A DNA stretch of 64,000 bases from Glutinoglossum americanum (taxonomy: Eukaryota; Ascomycota; Geoglossomycetes; Geoglossales; Geoglossaceae): the NCBI GenBank assembly GCA_020080175.1, contig JAGHQL010000075.1:1-64000 (forward strand), given 5' to 3'. Position 1 is the stretch's first letter; each line of letters opens with the position of its first letter. The notes under the pieces are model-generated. The model did no database searches and was not told where the DNA came from. It saw only the letters and a program-made list of their open reading frames with translations. Below are positions 45,529-56,887 of this stretch, one piece after another. The position numbers and the translations under genes were made by a program.

Positions 45529-46422
45529 ATGTCGACTTTTACTGACGATAAGACTGCTGGTAACGAAAACAATTCCCAGGTCTTTCTGAGCAGCTTTCTA
45601 ACTCTCTTCAAGCTCCACCTTACAACCAGGCCGTACCTGCACAGAACCCCCAATTCGCTCAGCCATACATGCAGTCTCCGGTGGCTCAACAGTAAGTGGC
45701 TCTCTCATTCCACTCCGACCGCTATGTGTGCTACGGGTGCTGGGGCGGGATGGTGTTGGCATTTCGCTGCTATCTCTCTTATTCCCTCCGGGGCCTAGCT
45801 CCAAGGAGTTCTCGCTTTGCTCTCATTCTATATTCGCCTTTAGGGCTAACAGCCTCTCGTTATAGAGTCCAACCTCAAATGCAACAACAGCCTCAAATGC
45901 AACAGCCAATGCCCATCCAACCTGTATACCAAGGCCAGCAAGGCTTTGCCCCTCAGCAGATGCAACAACAGCAAATGCCGCAGCAGCAAATGCCACAGCA
46001 GCAAATGCCACAGCAGCAAATGCCACAGCAGCAAATGCAGCCGCAGGCGACTTATCCTGCCCGGTCACAGGGCTACATGAACGCGACTCCTCTCGCTGTT
46101 GTCGGTAGAGGCGCTACCCCCGTGGATTGTCCTGCCTGTGGACAGAGGGCGATGACTCGAGTCACACATGAGGTTGGGAATACCACACAGTAAGCTTCCG
46201 CTCCTGGCCGCCAGGTCAATATACCTGTTTAAGATAGGATATCATGCTCATCGGACTTTCTCCAGCGCCTGGGCGGCTGGGTTGTGTATCTGCTTCTGCC
46301 TCGGGTTCATTCCGTACTTCGTCAACGGCCTAAAAGACGTTAGCCATCACTGTGGCAACTGTGGGGTATTGCTCTCTACCTGGCATAGAAGCGGCTCTGT
46401 GGAGGTGCACCAACACCAGTAG
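45529..46422 (+). CDS. LITAF-domain membrane-associated zinc protein
   Basis: The C-terminal half is a LITAF domain: a first zinc knuckle (VDCPACGQRAMTRV), a hydrophobic helix (WAAGLCICFCLGFIPYFVN) and a second knuckle (HHCGNCGVLLSTWHRSG). The family sits on the cytosolic face of late endosomes/lysosomes as a monotopic protein. Introns at 45692-45865 (174 nt) and 46190-46265 (76 nt) keep phase; the second falls between the first knuckle and the helix. Upstream is a Gln/Met/Pro-rich segment with five copies of MPQQQ. The ATG at 45529 opens a frame (MSTFTDDKTAGNENNSQ) that is one base out of phase with the exon ending at 45691 (LQAPPYNQAVPAQ); either a base slip lies near 45585 or the true start is elsewhere. 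An in-frame alternative is the ATG at 45675, giving 165 residues. Confidence 0.75.
45957..46040 (+). repeat. Imperfect 15-bp tandem repeat coding MPQQQ
   Basis: About five in-frame units of the form ATGCCACAGCAGCAA lie within the LITAF gene. Nearly identical units suggest recent slippage and length polymorphism in the Gln-rich linker. Confidence 0.85.
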
Positions 46423-47326
46423 ACTACCTCCTCTCTAAGTTGATACCTCCCTGAAGCTTCTGTTTCAGCATTATTTTCGAAATAGGGGTCGGTATTGTGA
46501 CTGGGCGTTAAGGTATCGGTAAAGAGCGTGGTGTGACTAAGTCGCTAGCCGTGAGGTTATTTTCTAATTGATATTCATCTTCGTGCTGTTTACCATTATT
46601 CATATATTCAAATAACTAGTTCACTGCCGTCCGGAAACCTAATCGCGCACTCACTTCGAGCGCCTCCTACCCCTGAAAAAAAAATTTCCTCTAGATCGAA
46701 ATTCTATCGGAGGTGGGCCGTAGAGGAGAAATCCTAAGATAGTACTAGTTGTACCGTATATCGATACCCGCAAGTCAGATGTCCACATTCAAGGCAAATT
46801 GCAGAACATCACTAGGCCCTTAGAAACACCCAGCACTGAGGCTGCATCTATGAGCCGGCGATCGTCTGGACCTTTTGATGGTCAGTAATATGATATTCAA
46901 CAAGGGTTCATTAACGAACTGGCCGAATTGATATGCTATTATTGGAAGGTGCGAGCCCACCAGTGCACTAGGCAACTTCCGGCGCAAAACGTTCTTCTAT
47001 CGGGCCTACTATTGATTGGGATTTGGGATTAATTGGGGCCGCACAAAGAACGACGGACTGACCCGGATTTGTTCCCACCTTTGTGCAATACACCCAAGCG
47101 AGTGAGCTATAGGGACCACCAAATCCGGCGAAACACACCCCCCTAGGCACTTAATAACTCCCACACCGACCAGGTCGAGCTGTGTCAATGTATAATGAGT
47201 GGTGCTGGCTTTTATTGCCGCTTTTCCCAGGTTGCTAACCTGAGCGATTCTAAAGCGCTGGCCCCGCCGCTCCTCCATGCGCATCGACCAGCGATTGCCT
47301 CACTCCCCAAGCCAATATTATTGTGC
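46423..47326. other. Gene-free stretch left of the first MITE copy
   Basis: AT-richer sequence with an A8 run near 46676 and one copy of TAGCCGTGAGG near 46546. A minus-strand frame at 47.0-47.3 kb is open without motif. Confidence 0.45.
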
Positions 47327-47494
47327 TGGTACTGTAGTGCTTAAAGGAGCTCCTCGGGGTGTAGGTAGGTTGATTGCTAAAGAACGTACACGCGAGAAAC
47401 TATATAGGGGTGGTCTGCCAAGACCGTGTTGCTCGGCTCCGCCGAGCTGCTCCGGACAGCCATTCCAGGCCAACCTCCGGGCTCCACAGTACTA
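47327..47494 (-). mobile_element. 168-bp MITE, copy A
   Basis: This is the reverse complement of the copies at 49106 and 62741. Termini fit the consensus CAGTACTGTGGAGCC at one end and GCACTACAGTACTG at the other, giving inverted repeats of about 14 bp with a few mismatches. It has no coding capacity. End sequence and TA targets at a sister copy suggest mobilisation by a Tc1/mariner-type transposase. Confidence 0.85.
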
Positions 47495-49105
47495 ACTACC
47501 GGCCCACCGGTAGTTCTCGGTAGGCCAGTATCCCGGCGTGTCGGCAAGGTCGAGAGAAGCCTATTCCCTCATTCGCGACGAGAGAACTATAATGTACCAA
47601 AGTCAAGTATGTTGTCATAACATTCCGCCAGCAATAGGTTCGGCCGGCCATAAGTCTTGCAAATCGCTTTTCGTTATCCTTCACAGGACTCGATCTACCC
47701 GATTACCTGCTGTCACTGTAGCCATTTACTGGGCTACTTCCACTCACGGCTAAATTCTTCGGGCATAAGCTAGCGGCTTTAGCATTTAGCACAAACTCAC
47801 TACGCCGCCACTAAGTGTGGGAAGCCCTCTTCTGAGGTTCAGGAGATGCACAAGAAGATGGTGAGTAAAACCTTGAAATTAGACTTCGCAGCTGATAGGT
47901 AAGATGAAAGGCCGAATTGAAATCCACCTGGTTTGGAACATACCTCATCCGCTGGTCGTTTAGTCTCCAGGCCCTGCTAAGGATGTCAACAGAACCTCCA
48001 AGCAAAATTAACTCGTGCTCCTTCGGCACCAGTCTAACCAGCCAAGCCAAACCTTTCACCTCCCTAAGGCCAACTAGTTCATCTACACGCTCTAAAGCTA
48101 TAAAATTATGGTCCTGGTACTCGAAGCAAGGAACAAGGAGCTTTTTAGGGCGCCGCGAGCCTTTCCCCACCAGGTGTGTGGGCTAAAATAATCGCAACGG
48201 ATAGCTGGCACACCTTGCCAACCAGCAACCTGTCACTTGTATGACTATCTACTGTGTCTGGTAGGGGATACAAGGCCTTGTATGTCCTACCTTAGACAAC
48301 ACACTGCAGCTTCTTGCCTTTCCCCAAGTCCTTATTAATAGCGAAACTCTCTACCATTGCCTCCTACTCCTCCATGCTCGGATTCTCTGGAGATCTCTCG
48401 GCTTCATCTACGCGGGTGCACCTCTCACACGAGGCGCAGCGTGCGAATAGCCCCTGCCGCGGTTGCGGCGGTTTGTGGGTTATGGGGAGAGAACAGACAG
48501 AAGATTGTTGAGCCCATGGCACGGTAGTGGCCGTCTTCCGACTGTCATGATACTCTGTGTTTCCAGAGGCTCAATTATAGTCGTGTTGAGGGCAAAAATA
48601 GGCTAAGAGGTGGTTGGTCCTCCTTTTTTGGGAAGTGGTTACTGCCTAGGTATAGGTTTTCTGTATTTCTAAGCAGTGGATAATCCATTCCTCCAGGCGA
48701 GCTGGCCACCAGGGCGGGCCAGCTGTCTGACACATGATAATAGCCGTCACGGACGAGTCAATATTCATGGTAGTCTGAGTAATATACGAGTGTATTCGAT
48801 TTAAATACCACGTATAACCATGGCTTCACGTAAATTACATCCTAGCGATGAAGCCGCCTTCCTAACCCGGCTAGACGTCATACAGCTCCATGAAAATGCG
48901 TTGTACGAGTAACAAACGCTTAACTGATTAGAAACCTCGCAACATCCCAAAGATGGGCTAGGTACTGTGGGGGCGATCTCTATGCCGTGGAAGTGGCAGT
49001 TTATTAGCTAGTTATTAGTCATTCCCCTGGCAGGGGTAGCCTACCTACCGCACTCACGAGCTTAATCCAACTATCCTTCTACCTACCAGACGAACTTATG
49101 CTCCA
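47495..49105. other. Eroded stretch between two MITE copies
   Basis: A minus-strand frame at 47811-48170 is coding-like in composition (ERVDELVGLREVKGLAWLVR) but has no named domain. It may be a scrap of an old gene or element. The rest has no readable content. Confidence 0.35.
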
Positions 49106-49273
49106 CAGTACTGTGGGGCCCAGAGGTTGGCCTGGAATGGCTGTCCGGAGCAGCTCGGCGGAGCCGAGCAACACGGTCTTGGCAGACCACCCCTATATAG
49201 TTCTCGCGTGTACGTTCCTTTAGCAATCAACCTACCTACACCCCAAGGAGATGACCCGGGCACTACAGTACTA
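49106..49273 (+). mobile_element. 168-bp MITE, copy B
   Basis: The same 168-bp length and internal sequence as copies A and C, including the segment GGCTGTCCGGAGCAGCTCGG and the stretch CTATATAGTTCTCGCGTG. The terminal repeats are CAGTACTGTGG on the left and CTACAGTACTA on the right. Confidence 0.85.
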
Positions 49274-51209
49274 ACGACAGCTCTTCCGAGGACCAGCCTT
49301 CGAAATTCATGCTACAGCGTGGATAACTAGCTACGCGGGTGATTTTGGTGAGGGAGCCCTCAGAAAGAAAGACATTCCCCGGCAGGACTGTTGTAGGTTG
49401 TGCTCGCTGCTGCAGAATAGTTGCGTATATGGGCTATAGCAAAGTGTAATAAGAGCACAGTTAGCCTAATAGAATCAATTAAATTGCTCGTACTTATTCT
49501 AAGACTGTATTGACCAAAGGGCGTGTTATAAAGTAGCCGTGAGGTGCCTAGTTAGGCCAACAACATACATATATGACTCCTAACTAATTGCTGCTACCTC
49601 CGTACGATGGCGATCTATGACGTAGTATACCTTTTGTGGGTAGGGCAACAAGAACAACAAAGACAGTAGCAGACACAGCAGGCTCGCTATATCCTGTGGT
49701 GCCACTTGAAGGAGGACCTACCGCGGGTTGACCTGCCTTGGCGAATTATCGCCGTAGCCGTGAGGGTGGGACCATGAGACGTCTTTAGGCTTAGTGCCCT
49801 ACTCTATAAATAGCCCGCCTACCAGTTCGAAATGTCCTCCCCTGGCGATGTCATGATAAGAGGCCCATTGCGCCCTTAGGATTGGCTCCTATAATAGAGC
49901 CTAGTGTTGATAGGAGAATCGCCAATTGAGAGTAGAGTGCGAGATACGTGACATGCTGTAGAGCAGGTATGACCGATGCTTGCATTCGCGATGTATATTG
50001 TAGATGAAGACTATTGGACTAACAAACAAGAACTAGTGTTGCTAGTATTAACACTATGCAGGTGAAATTTCCCATACATATCAGATTAGGTTAATCGGGC
50101 GCGGGAATATAGCCCTAACGTACCCACGGCATCCTTAACATTCGAGAAAAGAGAGAACTCCACGAATGGGCTTGGGTAGCGGTTGGTAGTCCGGGTTACT
50201 ATTTCGAACGGGATTTTCTTCGGGTGGAATAATAGGGGCCTGAATGGTGAGCTAGTTTTGTGGGTTATTTTCTGGGCGACTACCGAATATAGTGCTCTAG
50301 TTGGTTGAAGAGTTTAACTGATGGTGTTTCTAGCTCTCCAGCGCTGATATCCTATGCCAATGGGCACCTATAGGCTGCCCCTAGCCTAGTAATATTACCA
50401 TACCACTGCTGGATTCTAGGCTTCCCCGGTTAAGATCTATCGCTTGGGTTGCGTGTGTTATTGAGTTACGCACCTCTGCAATGGAGTATCGCTAAAGCGT
50501 CCTCTCCCAATCACTCTCCGAGACAGTTATAAAGGCTGCCAGCGGAAGGAATATGCTGGCCCTCCCCGGATAGGGTCCCAAGACGCACAAAGTCCAGGTA
50601 ATCATATTAGTACCACGGGTTTTCAAATCTGGTAGAATCTATGCACCAAAGTCTGCGGCATGTCCGCGAGCCATTGCAAGCTCTCCTCGTTCCGTGACGA
50701 GCCTTCCAGGAATTCATACTACATAGCCAGAAGATACATAGGTGAAAGGACATATGGAGTTACATCGTAAAGAAATTAATAACTTCCCCACAATGTATAT
50801 ATTCAACATGCAATCGCCGGTTAGCTAATCTCTCGTCTCTAACTCGTAATTCGGACTCACTTGGGCCCCACCTCACCGAAACCTAGTGAATTTCCTATCG
50901 TGGAGGTTCAGGCAGCTTTGGGTGCCGTTAGATCAAAGCCAGTTAGGAGTTACAAGAACTCTACTAGTCGCTTCCATACACTTTGCCAGAATGGTATACA
51001 TGAAGAAGTAACCGAATAGACTCTAGGAGAGACTGGGGTTCTGGGGCAGTACAGTAACGGGGCTCTCAAACTGCAGCGGCACCGACACCAAGGTGGAACG
51101 GCCTGAGAAAACAATAGCATCACGGCCTTTTGGTAGCCTCCATAATAAACCCCGCAAGAGACCTTTCGCTTCGCAGGCAATCCCAAGAGTGAATCCACAA
51201 TCCCCACAA
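49274..51209. other. Eroded gene-poor stretch
   Basis: Dense in stops in all frames. A plus-strand string near 49.62-49.83 kb reads like a once-coding segment (LKEDLPRV, then WRIIAVAVRVG) with several breaks, and near 49.99-50.06 kb there is TNKQELVLLVLTL, faintly like a retroelement RNase H strand. Neither is firm enough to assign. Two copies of TAGCCGTGAGG lie near 49534 and 49755. Confidence 0.35.
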
Positions 51210-51680
51210 CTCATTCCACACGCTCGCCTTCCACAATGAATATCTCCCAAGCCTTCACACCAGCTTGGCAATTGACCACACCCGTAGCACCATCCATGCG
51301 TAGATACACTCCGGGCCACCGCACCGAAGCGATTACATGGTCACCATCCCCTACCGGCTCAAGGCGGAATTGCTCGTAAACGCCGGACACAAACTGCAAG
51401 TTGACAGTGCCCCTTCCGCAGCCGGCAGGTTGCTGCATCCATGCGGAGGTAGACATCACCGAGAGCGACAGAACGCATTGTGCAGGTGCCATCTTGGTGC
51501 TATTCAAGGAGGAAGCTCTCCGATAGGCCGACAGCGCGGCTAGCGCTGGCGGCCCCGCTTGCAAGAGCGGAATACTCGATTATGTGGGAACCGCCAATGC
51601 CTAAGCAGGTATTGTTGAACGCTGCAGAGCGGATTGTAACTCTGTTCACGGTGGGTGTAGGGTTTGAGTTGGTGCAAGGT
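51210..51680 (-). pseudogene. Fascin-like beta-trefoil protein relic
   Basis: Three repeats of about 48 residues share a pattern of IxSVxxxxVYLRMDG followed by GxVNxQxxxxxxExFxLE. Visible pieces are VTIRSAAFN, MRSVALGDVYLRMDA, GTVNLQFVSGVYEQFRLEP, IASVRWPGVYLRMDG and VVNCQAGVKAWEIFIVE. This is the pattern of small fascin-like/lectin-like beta-trefoil proteins found in many fungi, which bind sugars or actin; the ligand here is unknown. The gene is broken, with about two or three breaks, and lacks a start and a recognisable third lobe. It stands alone in an eroded region. Confidence 0.5.
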
Positions 51681-53064
51681 TACCAATGCGTAGGTAGGGA
51701 TAAGGGTGACAAGTTATAGTGAAATAAATAATCCGGTCGCTGGCCTCCTCACTACTCACCTCCCCGCCTCACTACCCACACTACCCCCACCTCAGCTAGT
51801 GGGTCTACAAAAATACATAGTATCAGTTCTTATTCAAGATGTGTGGATCTCGCACCAAACATTCAACTTTCTCTTAGCACTTTAAAGAGAGGCAAAATGC
51901 TCCAACCGCACCTATCACTCTATAGCGTAAGCTACAGTCACCCATTCTCTAGTATATCACTTCATGTACCTAACAGGAGACCCCGAACCAGCGTCTGTAG
52001 CCCGCGTTGGTGATTATACATCTAATTAGTGGGGATATAGTAGTGCTTTGAATTCGTACCGACTCACATTCCTGCGATAGGCCATGGTTACCCCGTTATC
52101 AACGCCTCAGCCATCGACACTACGAACCTAGCCTTAGGAAGTCCCCCAGGGGTTCTACAACTCTTAGCAATTGGAAAATACATATCAATTTATGGGCAGA
52201 AAACTATTACAATTGACCGGCTCCCATGCCATCTATAAACCTTGCCTTCAGGAGAAATATTAATCCCTACATCGCTCGACAAAACCTTCTACCCCAACCA
52301 CCAAGTATAATTTCAAGCTCAATTAGCCCGCTCCTTCGAAGCCAGGCATCGGGCGAAACATTGGTGTGACCTACCGGGGTTTGCTGCCACCAGTACTAGC
52401 TATGGACCCGGGAATACGATCCCCTGTCCATACTATTGGAGTGGCCAAATGCCTAGTGGGGGGCGTTGTCACCTATATCGCTGATATCACCGGCTATGGC
52501 CAAATATTTGGTCGGGAGCTCAGCAGCAGTGCGAAAATATCAAAACAGCAAGCAAAAACGAGGCTTTGAGTAGTACGGGTTCCAACATGTGTTGAACCAG
52601 CTCAGCCGTGGACACAGCGCCAGAGAATGAAGGAGATATGACTGACACCAACCCTAGCGGTTGCTTAAGTGATGAGTCTGGAGTCTGGGCGTTCCCCTCG
52701 CATTCCCAAGTTGGTGGGTGGTCATAGGCCGGAAATACAGCTCGGCTTGCATGCGCCTCGAAAACGGTCGCGTCGCTTCCGGAAACCGTGGAGTTGGCAT
52801 TTGACACGAGATGACGTTACAATTACACCCTCCCCTTCCCCTCTTCGGAGGAGATATTTTTCTCCGATTGTCAGCCCATTCAGTTCACTGATTGAGAGGG
52901 AAAACGATGTCTTCCTCCTTGTGTTAGGCGGTCGACGAGTGAACTCCATCCTGGGGCTTCATTGCTGGCAGCTAGTCGCGACAACTTGGAACCCCACACC
53001 AAGAGAGACGAGAAGGAGGATGCGGATGATAGTTCATAGTGGAGCCAGTCCTCTAACCATTCGC
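51681..53064. other. Gene-free stretch
   Basis: No motif-bearing frame. A plus-strand frame at 52.37-52.57 kb has a hydrophobic middle but no partner sequence. This includes the 3' flank of the gene at 53065. Confidence 0.4.
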
Positions 53065-53850
53065 CTATTTAAAACTCCCCGCAAGCATCCCCTTCCCCGT
53101 AAGCCTCTCGCAGCAAACAATCGCTAACCCCGACATGACCACCGCCTCCAAATCTCCGCCTCCTAACCCCCCGACCTCCTCCTCAAACACCAAAAGATTC
53201 CCTAGAACCGACCAGTCCGTTTTATTCTCCCAGACCGCCAAAACTCTCCCTGGATGCTCAGGGTCGATGAGTTTAAGGTTCCCGTTGCTGGGGCCGCCGA
53301 AGGGGCGGTGCTTTTTCTCCTTCGGTTGGAGGCGGCGGAGGGTACGTTTTGTCCCTTTCCAGAGGAGGCGTTGTTGGGTGCTTGGGAGGAGGAATTCGTA
53401 GGTGCGACTCCAGCCGTGTTGGGTGACTGCAGTGGTAACGCCTCCGGCCACTGGATCCCCGTCTTTCGCTGGGATATCGATGTCGATTCTCACACCCTTC
53501 CAACCTGCTCCGCCCGCGACGTTGACTCTGCCGACACAAGTTTCCTCTCCCGACCCGACTCGAAATTTAGCTCCGCCGTCGTAGAAGCGGATGGGCGGGG
53601 GGAGCCACCATTTCCAGGGCAGCCAGTTCGGTGGGAGGCGGCTGGTGTGGAAGCTTGGGCTAGGTGAGGAGGCGGGATAGACTCCGCCTGTGGGTAGGAC
53701 GAGGAAGGTGAGCGTGAACCAGCCGAGAGGGGCTGTTTTTATGACTTGGTAGGAGCGGAAGGGCTGTTCTGGCAATTCCGCGGCGGCCAGGTCCGGTGGC
53801 TGGCGGTTACGCTCTGCTGGGCCACCGGTGGTAATAGTTGGGTCGGCCAT
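53065..53850 (-). CDS. Unknown fungal protein, single exon, 261 aa
   Basis: An intact, G+C-rich frame. The N-terminus is polar and Pro-rich; residues 35-60 contain a beta-like segment (LGWFTLTFLVLPTGGVYP). A basic/aromatic centre (SRTYEFLLPSTQQRLLWKGT) precedes RPFGGPSNGNLKLID, then VLAVWENKTDWSVLGNLLVF. The order of strands and the closing helix (LEAVVMSGLAIVCCERLTGKG) recall tubby/LURP-one-like folds found in fungal orphan proteins, but this is a guess from pattern only. No signal peptide or membrane helix. It is an intact gene in an otherwise eroded neighbourhood, with base composition clearly unlike its flanks. Confidence 0.75.
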   Translation of the reverse strand: MADPTITTGGPAERNRQPPDLAAAELPEQPFRSYQVIKTAPLGWFTLTFLVLPTGGVYPASSPSPSFHTSRLPPNWLPWKWWLPPPIRFYDGGAKFRVGSGEETCVGRVNVAGGAGWKGVRIDIDIPAKDGDPVAGGVTTAVTQHGWSRTYEFLLPSTQQRLLWKGTKRTLRRLQPKEKKHRPFGGPSNGNLKLIDPEHPGRVLAVWENKTDWSVLGNLLVFEEEVGGLGGGDLEAVVMSGLAIVCCERLTGKGMLAGSFK

Positions 53851-54996
53851 TGTAGAGCTTTTCGGTGGTTTGGAGAAGGCTGAGGGTGGAGGGGCTGGGG
53901 TTTCTATGTATATCCATCGCTTTGACGAAGGTCACTGGACCACGAGGATTGGCGAGAGAACCGAATACGCCGGAATACGAAGCAGAGAGCGATTGAACGG
54001 GTGTTTGTGTCGCATCTGAGCTTCACATGTCTTGTTAGGGATATGGGCAGCCGCCTATCCAATAAAGTGCTGATCAGAAATATATTAGTGCTCATCATTA
54101 CCCTTTACCCTTTTTCGTTTGTTGCCTCCAGCCTCGCCGGCACCGCATGTCTATAAGAACCCTCATGTTCGCCCGCTTTAATAGCTAAGTCAGCCAATTG
54201 AATTCTATTCTTGACTGCCATTCTATCGTACATAGCCTAAAACGTTACGCACTTTAACTTCCTACGGGGTGCCCATATATTACATATATGCTTTTCGCGC
54301 GCACATCGCCTGAGGCATCGCATCAATATCGAACGAGGCCAAACAGGGAATTCGAATTGGACTTCAAGCTGGGAGTTCAAATCCCGCCACTTGTTTCCCT
54401 TGTGTTTGGCTCTCGCCTCCCTCCGATCCCTGAGTAGTTCTTGTCATCGCCTTCACCTGTACAAATAATGTCAGTCACAGAACCCACCTTAGGTTTGCGA
54501 CACAGATGCGGTCCCCTATGTTGCGAGGCATGCCCCCGGAGCATTCCGCCCAGGGGCTATGACCTCAGAGCAATGCTCGGCTGACACCATGAGGCTCGAG
54601 CATCGCTCACACGGACTCTTGTGGAGTCATAGAGCCATGATTCCTCATATTGAGGCGTTCGTGGCGTCCAGTCTCTTCTTCTACTTATGGCTAACTACCT
54701 CCTAGCGAGCAAGGTGCTTATGAACCCCGCGTTCCTTGGCGCTCGGCAGGGCATATGTATCCCTTGCCCTGCTTCGCTCTTCCCAAAAGCATTATCAGTT
54801 TCATAAGAGACACCATACTTCGGTGTTTTATGGTATAGTGCCCGAGAAGCCTCTGGCATGTTCTCGTCATCTGAAGCATGTGGCAGCTTCCTGCTACCAA
54901 TGCTTCGGTCGCCATGGTCAGATTCGAAGCATATAAGCTTCCTGATATTCCCTCATTATTGCAGCTAGTTTAAGCAATCCGTTGGACCGGAGGCTA
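53851..54996. other. Gene-free stretch
   Basis: Promoter side of the gene at 53850 followed by eroded sequence. A tRNA-like T-arm near 54370-54400 was considered and set aside because it does not pair. No gene seen. Confidence 0.4.
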
Positions 54997-55249
54997 TGTG
55001 TTGTGGTTGGGACGCCGATCAACTTCCGGTGTTAACAAATAGGCGTGACCTAAGTTGTGTGGCCCCTATTTACTGACACGGGGTTGCTGGCAGGGACTTA
55101 ACACTCTGGGCATATAAGGTCCCGGAACATCAATGTACTTAGATTATACACACCTTACACACTCTCTACTCCGTACGGTAGCTAGCTAATCAATTCTATT
55201 GCACCGTACGTTCAATACAATCCAATATATTCAATTCTAGCTATTTACA
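54997..55249 (+). mobile_element. Possible solo LTR fossil
   Basis: The segment begins TGTGTTGTGG, contains a TATAAG core near 55125 and ends in an AT-rich CAATACAATCC..TTTACA string, the usual shape of ascomycete LTRs. No matching target duplication, primer-binding site, partner LTR or internal protein was found, so family and ends are uncertain. If real it is old. Confidence 0.3.
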
Positions 55250-56814
55250 TGCTTCCTTCGTGCCTCGTAGCCTGTTTACAATACCCTAACCTGTGGGGGA
55301 GGGCACATAAGATTTGGATTTCGTGGACGTAGCATTAGATACCAGAAATGTGATATTAGCCTTGGGCGGGCGAGCTAGATTATCAGTGATGAACTGAAGT
55401 TAGCAAGCTCGGCACACCAATCAGGTCCCCGCACTGCTGACGTCCGACATGACATATGACCCTTATGCAGGGTGAGGGCTGCTTCCGTAGGAGCATGCAT
55501 GCTTCCAAGTAGTACACCCACACCTCCATTCCAATAGCTTTATTCGAGCTACAGACGGGGTCTTGGGATCTGGCGACCGCCATCTTCTCGGGAAGTTTAG
55601 AGGGTGTGGGCTTTAGTATGCACGTGGAATTCGGTGCGGTCTGAAAAATGTATAGCTATACGTTAGTTAGAACATCACAGAAGGATGAAAGTCAGTATAA
55701 GACATTTTGAGGTTGTCGGTTTGCCTACCCGTATCGCGTTGGCCCTGAAATTTGAGCTGTGCTTCCAAGGGAGTCTTGCGCAAGACGTGAGCGTTAGTTA
55801 GAGGCTTTAAAGAGCGAGGAGAGCTTTATTTACCACTCAGATAAGGCGAACGCTCCAGCGGTAGCAAAGCATGGGAGGTGGCATTCGTTGTGTTCCGTTC
55901 CATGACGAGGAGTGTAAGGAGAATAGGGGTAGGTGAGCAATAGCGGAGTGGAAAACCTAGGTTGGACAGTCTAGTAGCTTAGGTGGTTCCTATGCCATTA
56001 AGTATGGGCAGAAAACAAACGACGGGTAATATCAAGGATGTTTGTGTTCTGTGTATCCTAGTTGATTTCTCTCTGCCACTGCATACAATCGGTTGTCCCA
56101 ACCACCCCGCCCCCATCATGGTTCTCCGGGTGCAGAAAGAACCCAAAGCGGATATCGCGAACCTCTGGGCTCTCAATCAACTCGTTCTACATGTGTTCTG
56201 GATCTAGGAATCTCCAACTAGGCCGCCCTAGACCAGCAGCAGAGGGGAGGTGGCTGGCTGTGGGGCATGGTGGGCTTGGCCTCGTCATACACGAGAGATA
56301 GCTGTTGGTTACAATGCATAATATCTTGCTAGGACTTTACCCCTATAGGACCTTAGTCGGTGGCTCACATATACATATGCGGGCCTCACGCCCACACCGT
56401 TCTTGTGACTACCGGAAAGCAATATACCACACCATTTAATGCCGGGCGCGATTGTCTTTCAAACCTAGAGCACTGGGTCAATATTGCTAGAATACTCTAC
56501 GTGACTTCATCATTTAGATCTAAAAATATGGTATACTAGTAAATCTCCATTTTTATTTTCTCCTGACCTAGGCATCTGCTTGCCTAGGTGTTTAAGATAG
56601 GACTCCAGAGGGCGTATGTCGATTTTCTAGCAAAGGAGATGTGAGCTCTCGAGGCATCCAGGTCCGACACGTCAGCGATTCGTGCGACGCAGTTACCAGT
56701 TACCCGTGATTTTGTTGTGGCCAACGGCATAGCACCCACCACAGAGCGCCTTGTCACACCGCTGAAAAGGTAATTCGCTCACAGAGTTACAGCTATGTCG
56801 CTTCTGCGTGTGGA
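55250..56814. other. Gene-free stretch and promoter of the decarboxylase gene
   Basis: No coding content seen. A 9-bp perfect inverted repeat lies at 56566-56589. The last 300 bases become G+C richer and carry the TATA box of the next gene. Confidence 0.45.
56566..56589. repeat. Hairpin: ACCTAGGCA / TGCCTAGGT
   Basis: A perfect 9-bp inverted repeat with a 6-base spacer sits about 300 nt upstream of the decarboxylase ATG. It could be a dimeric transcription-factor site or be chance. Confidence 0.6.
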
Positions 56815-56822
56815 TATATAAA
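56815..56822 (+). promoter_or_regulatory. TATATAAA box of the decarboxylase gene
   Basis: A perfect TATATAAA lies 66-73 nt upstream of the ATG at 56888, with no ATG between. This is a good core promoter candidate and implies a short 5' leader. Confidence 0.65.
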
Positions 56823-56887
56823 GACACTTCTCACATTTCCGACCTAGAGGGAGGTCAACGAACTGAAGCACACTACAGCAGATCACC

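Noticed and set aside
47811-48170. Minus-strand 119-codon frame as a gene
   Set aside because: Composition is coding-like, but there is no recognisable domain, and the surrounding block is eroded; noted as a relic only.
49985-50065. Retroelement RNase H-like string
   Set aside because: About a dozen residues of faint likeness with no neighbouring protease, reverse transcriptase or integrase sequence; not enough to name an element.
52366-52569. Possible dienelactone-hydrolase fragment on the plus strand
   Set aside because: Only a loose hydrophobic match; the catalytic Cys-Asp-His context is absent.
54350-54415. tRNA-like T-arm (AGTTCAAATCCC) suggesting a tRNA gene
   Set aside because: The T-stem does not pair over five bases, and no matching acceptor, D-arm or anticodon stem can be drawn around it.
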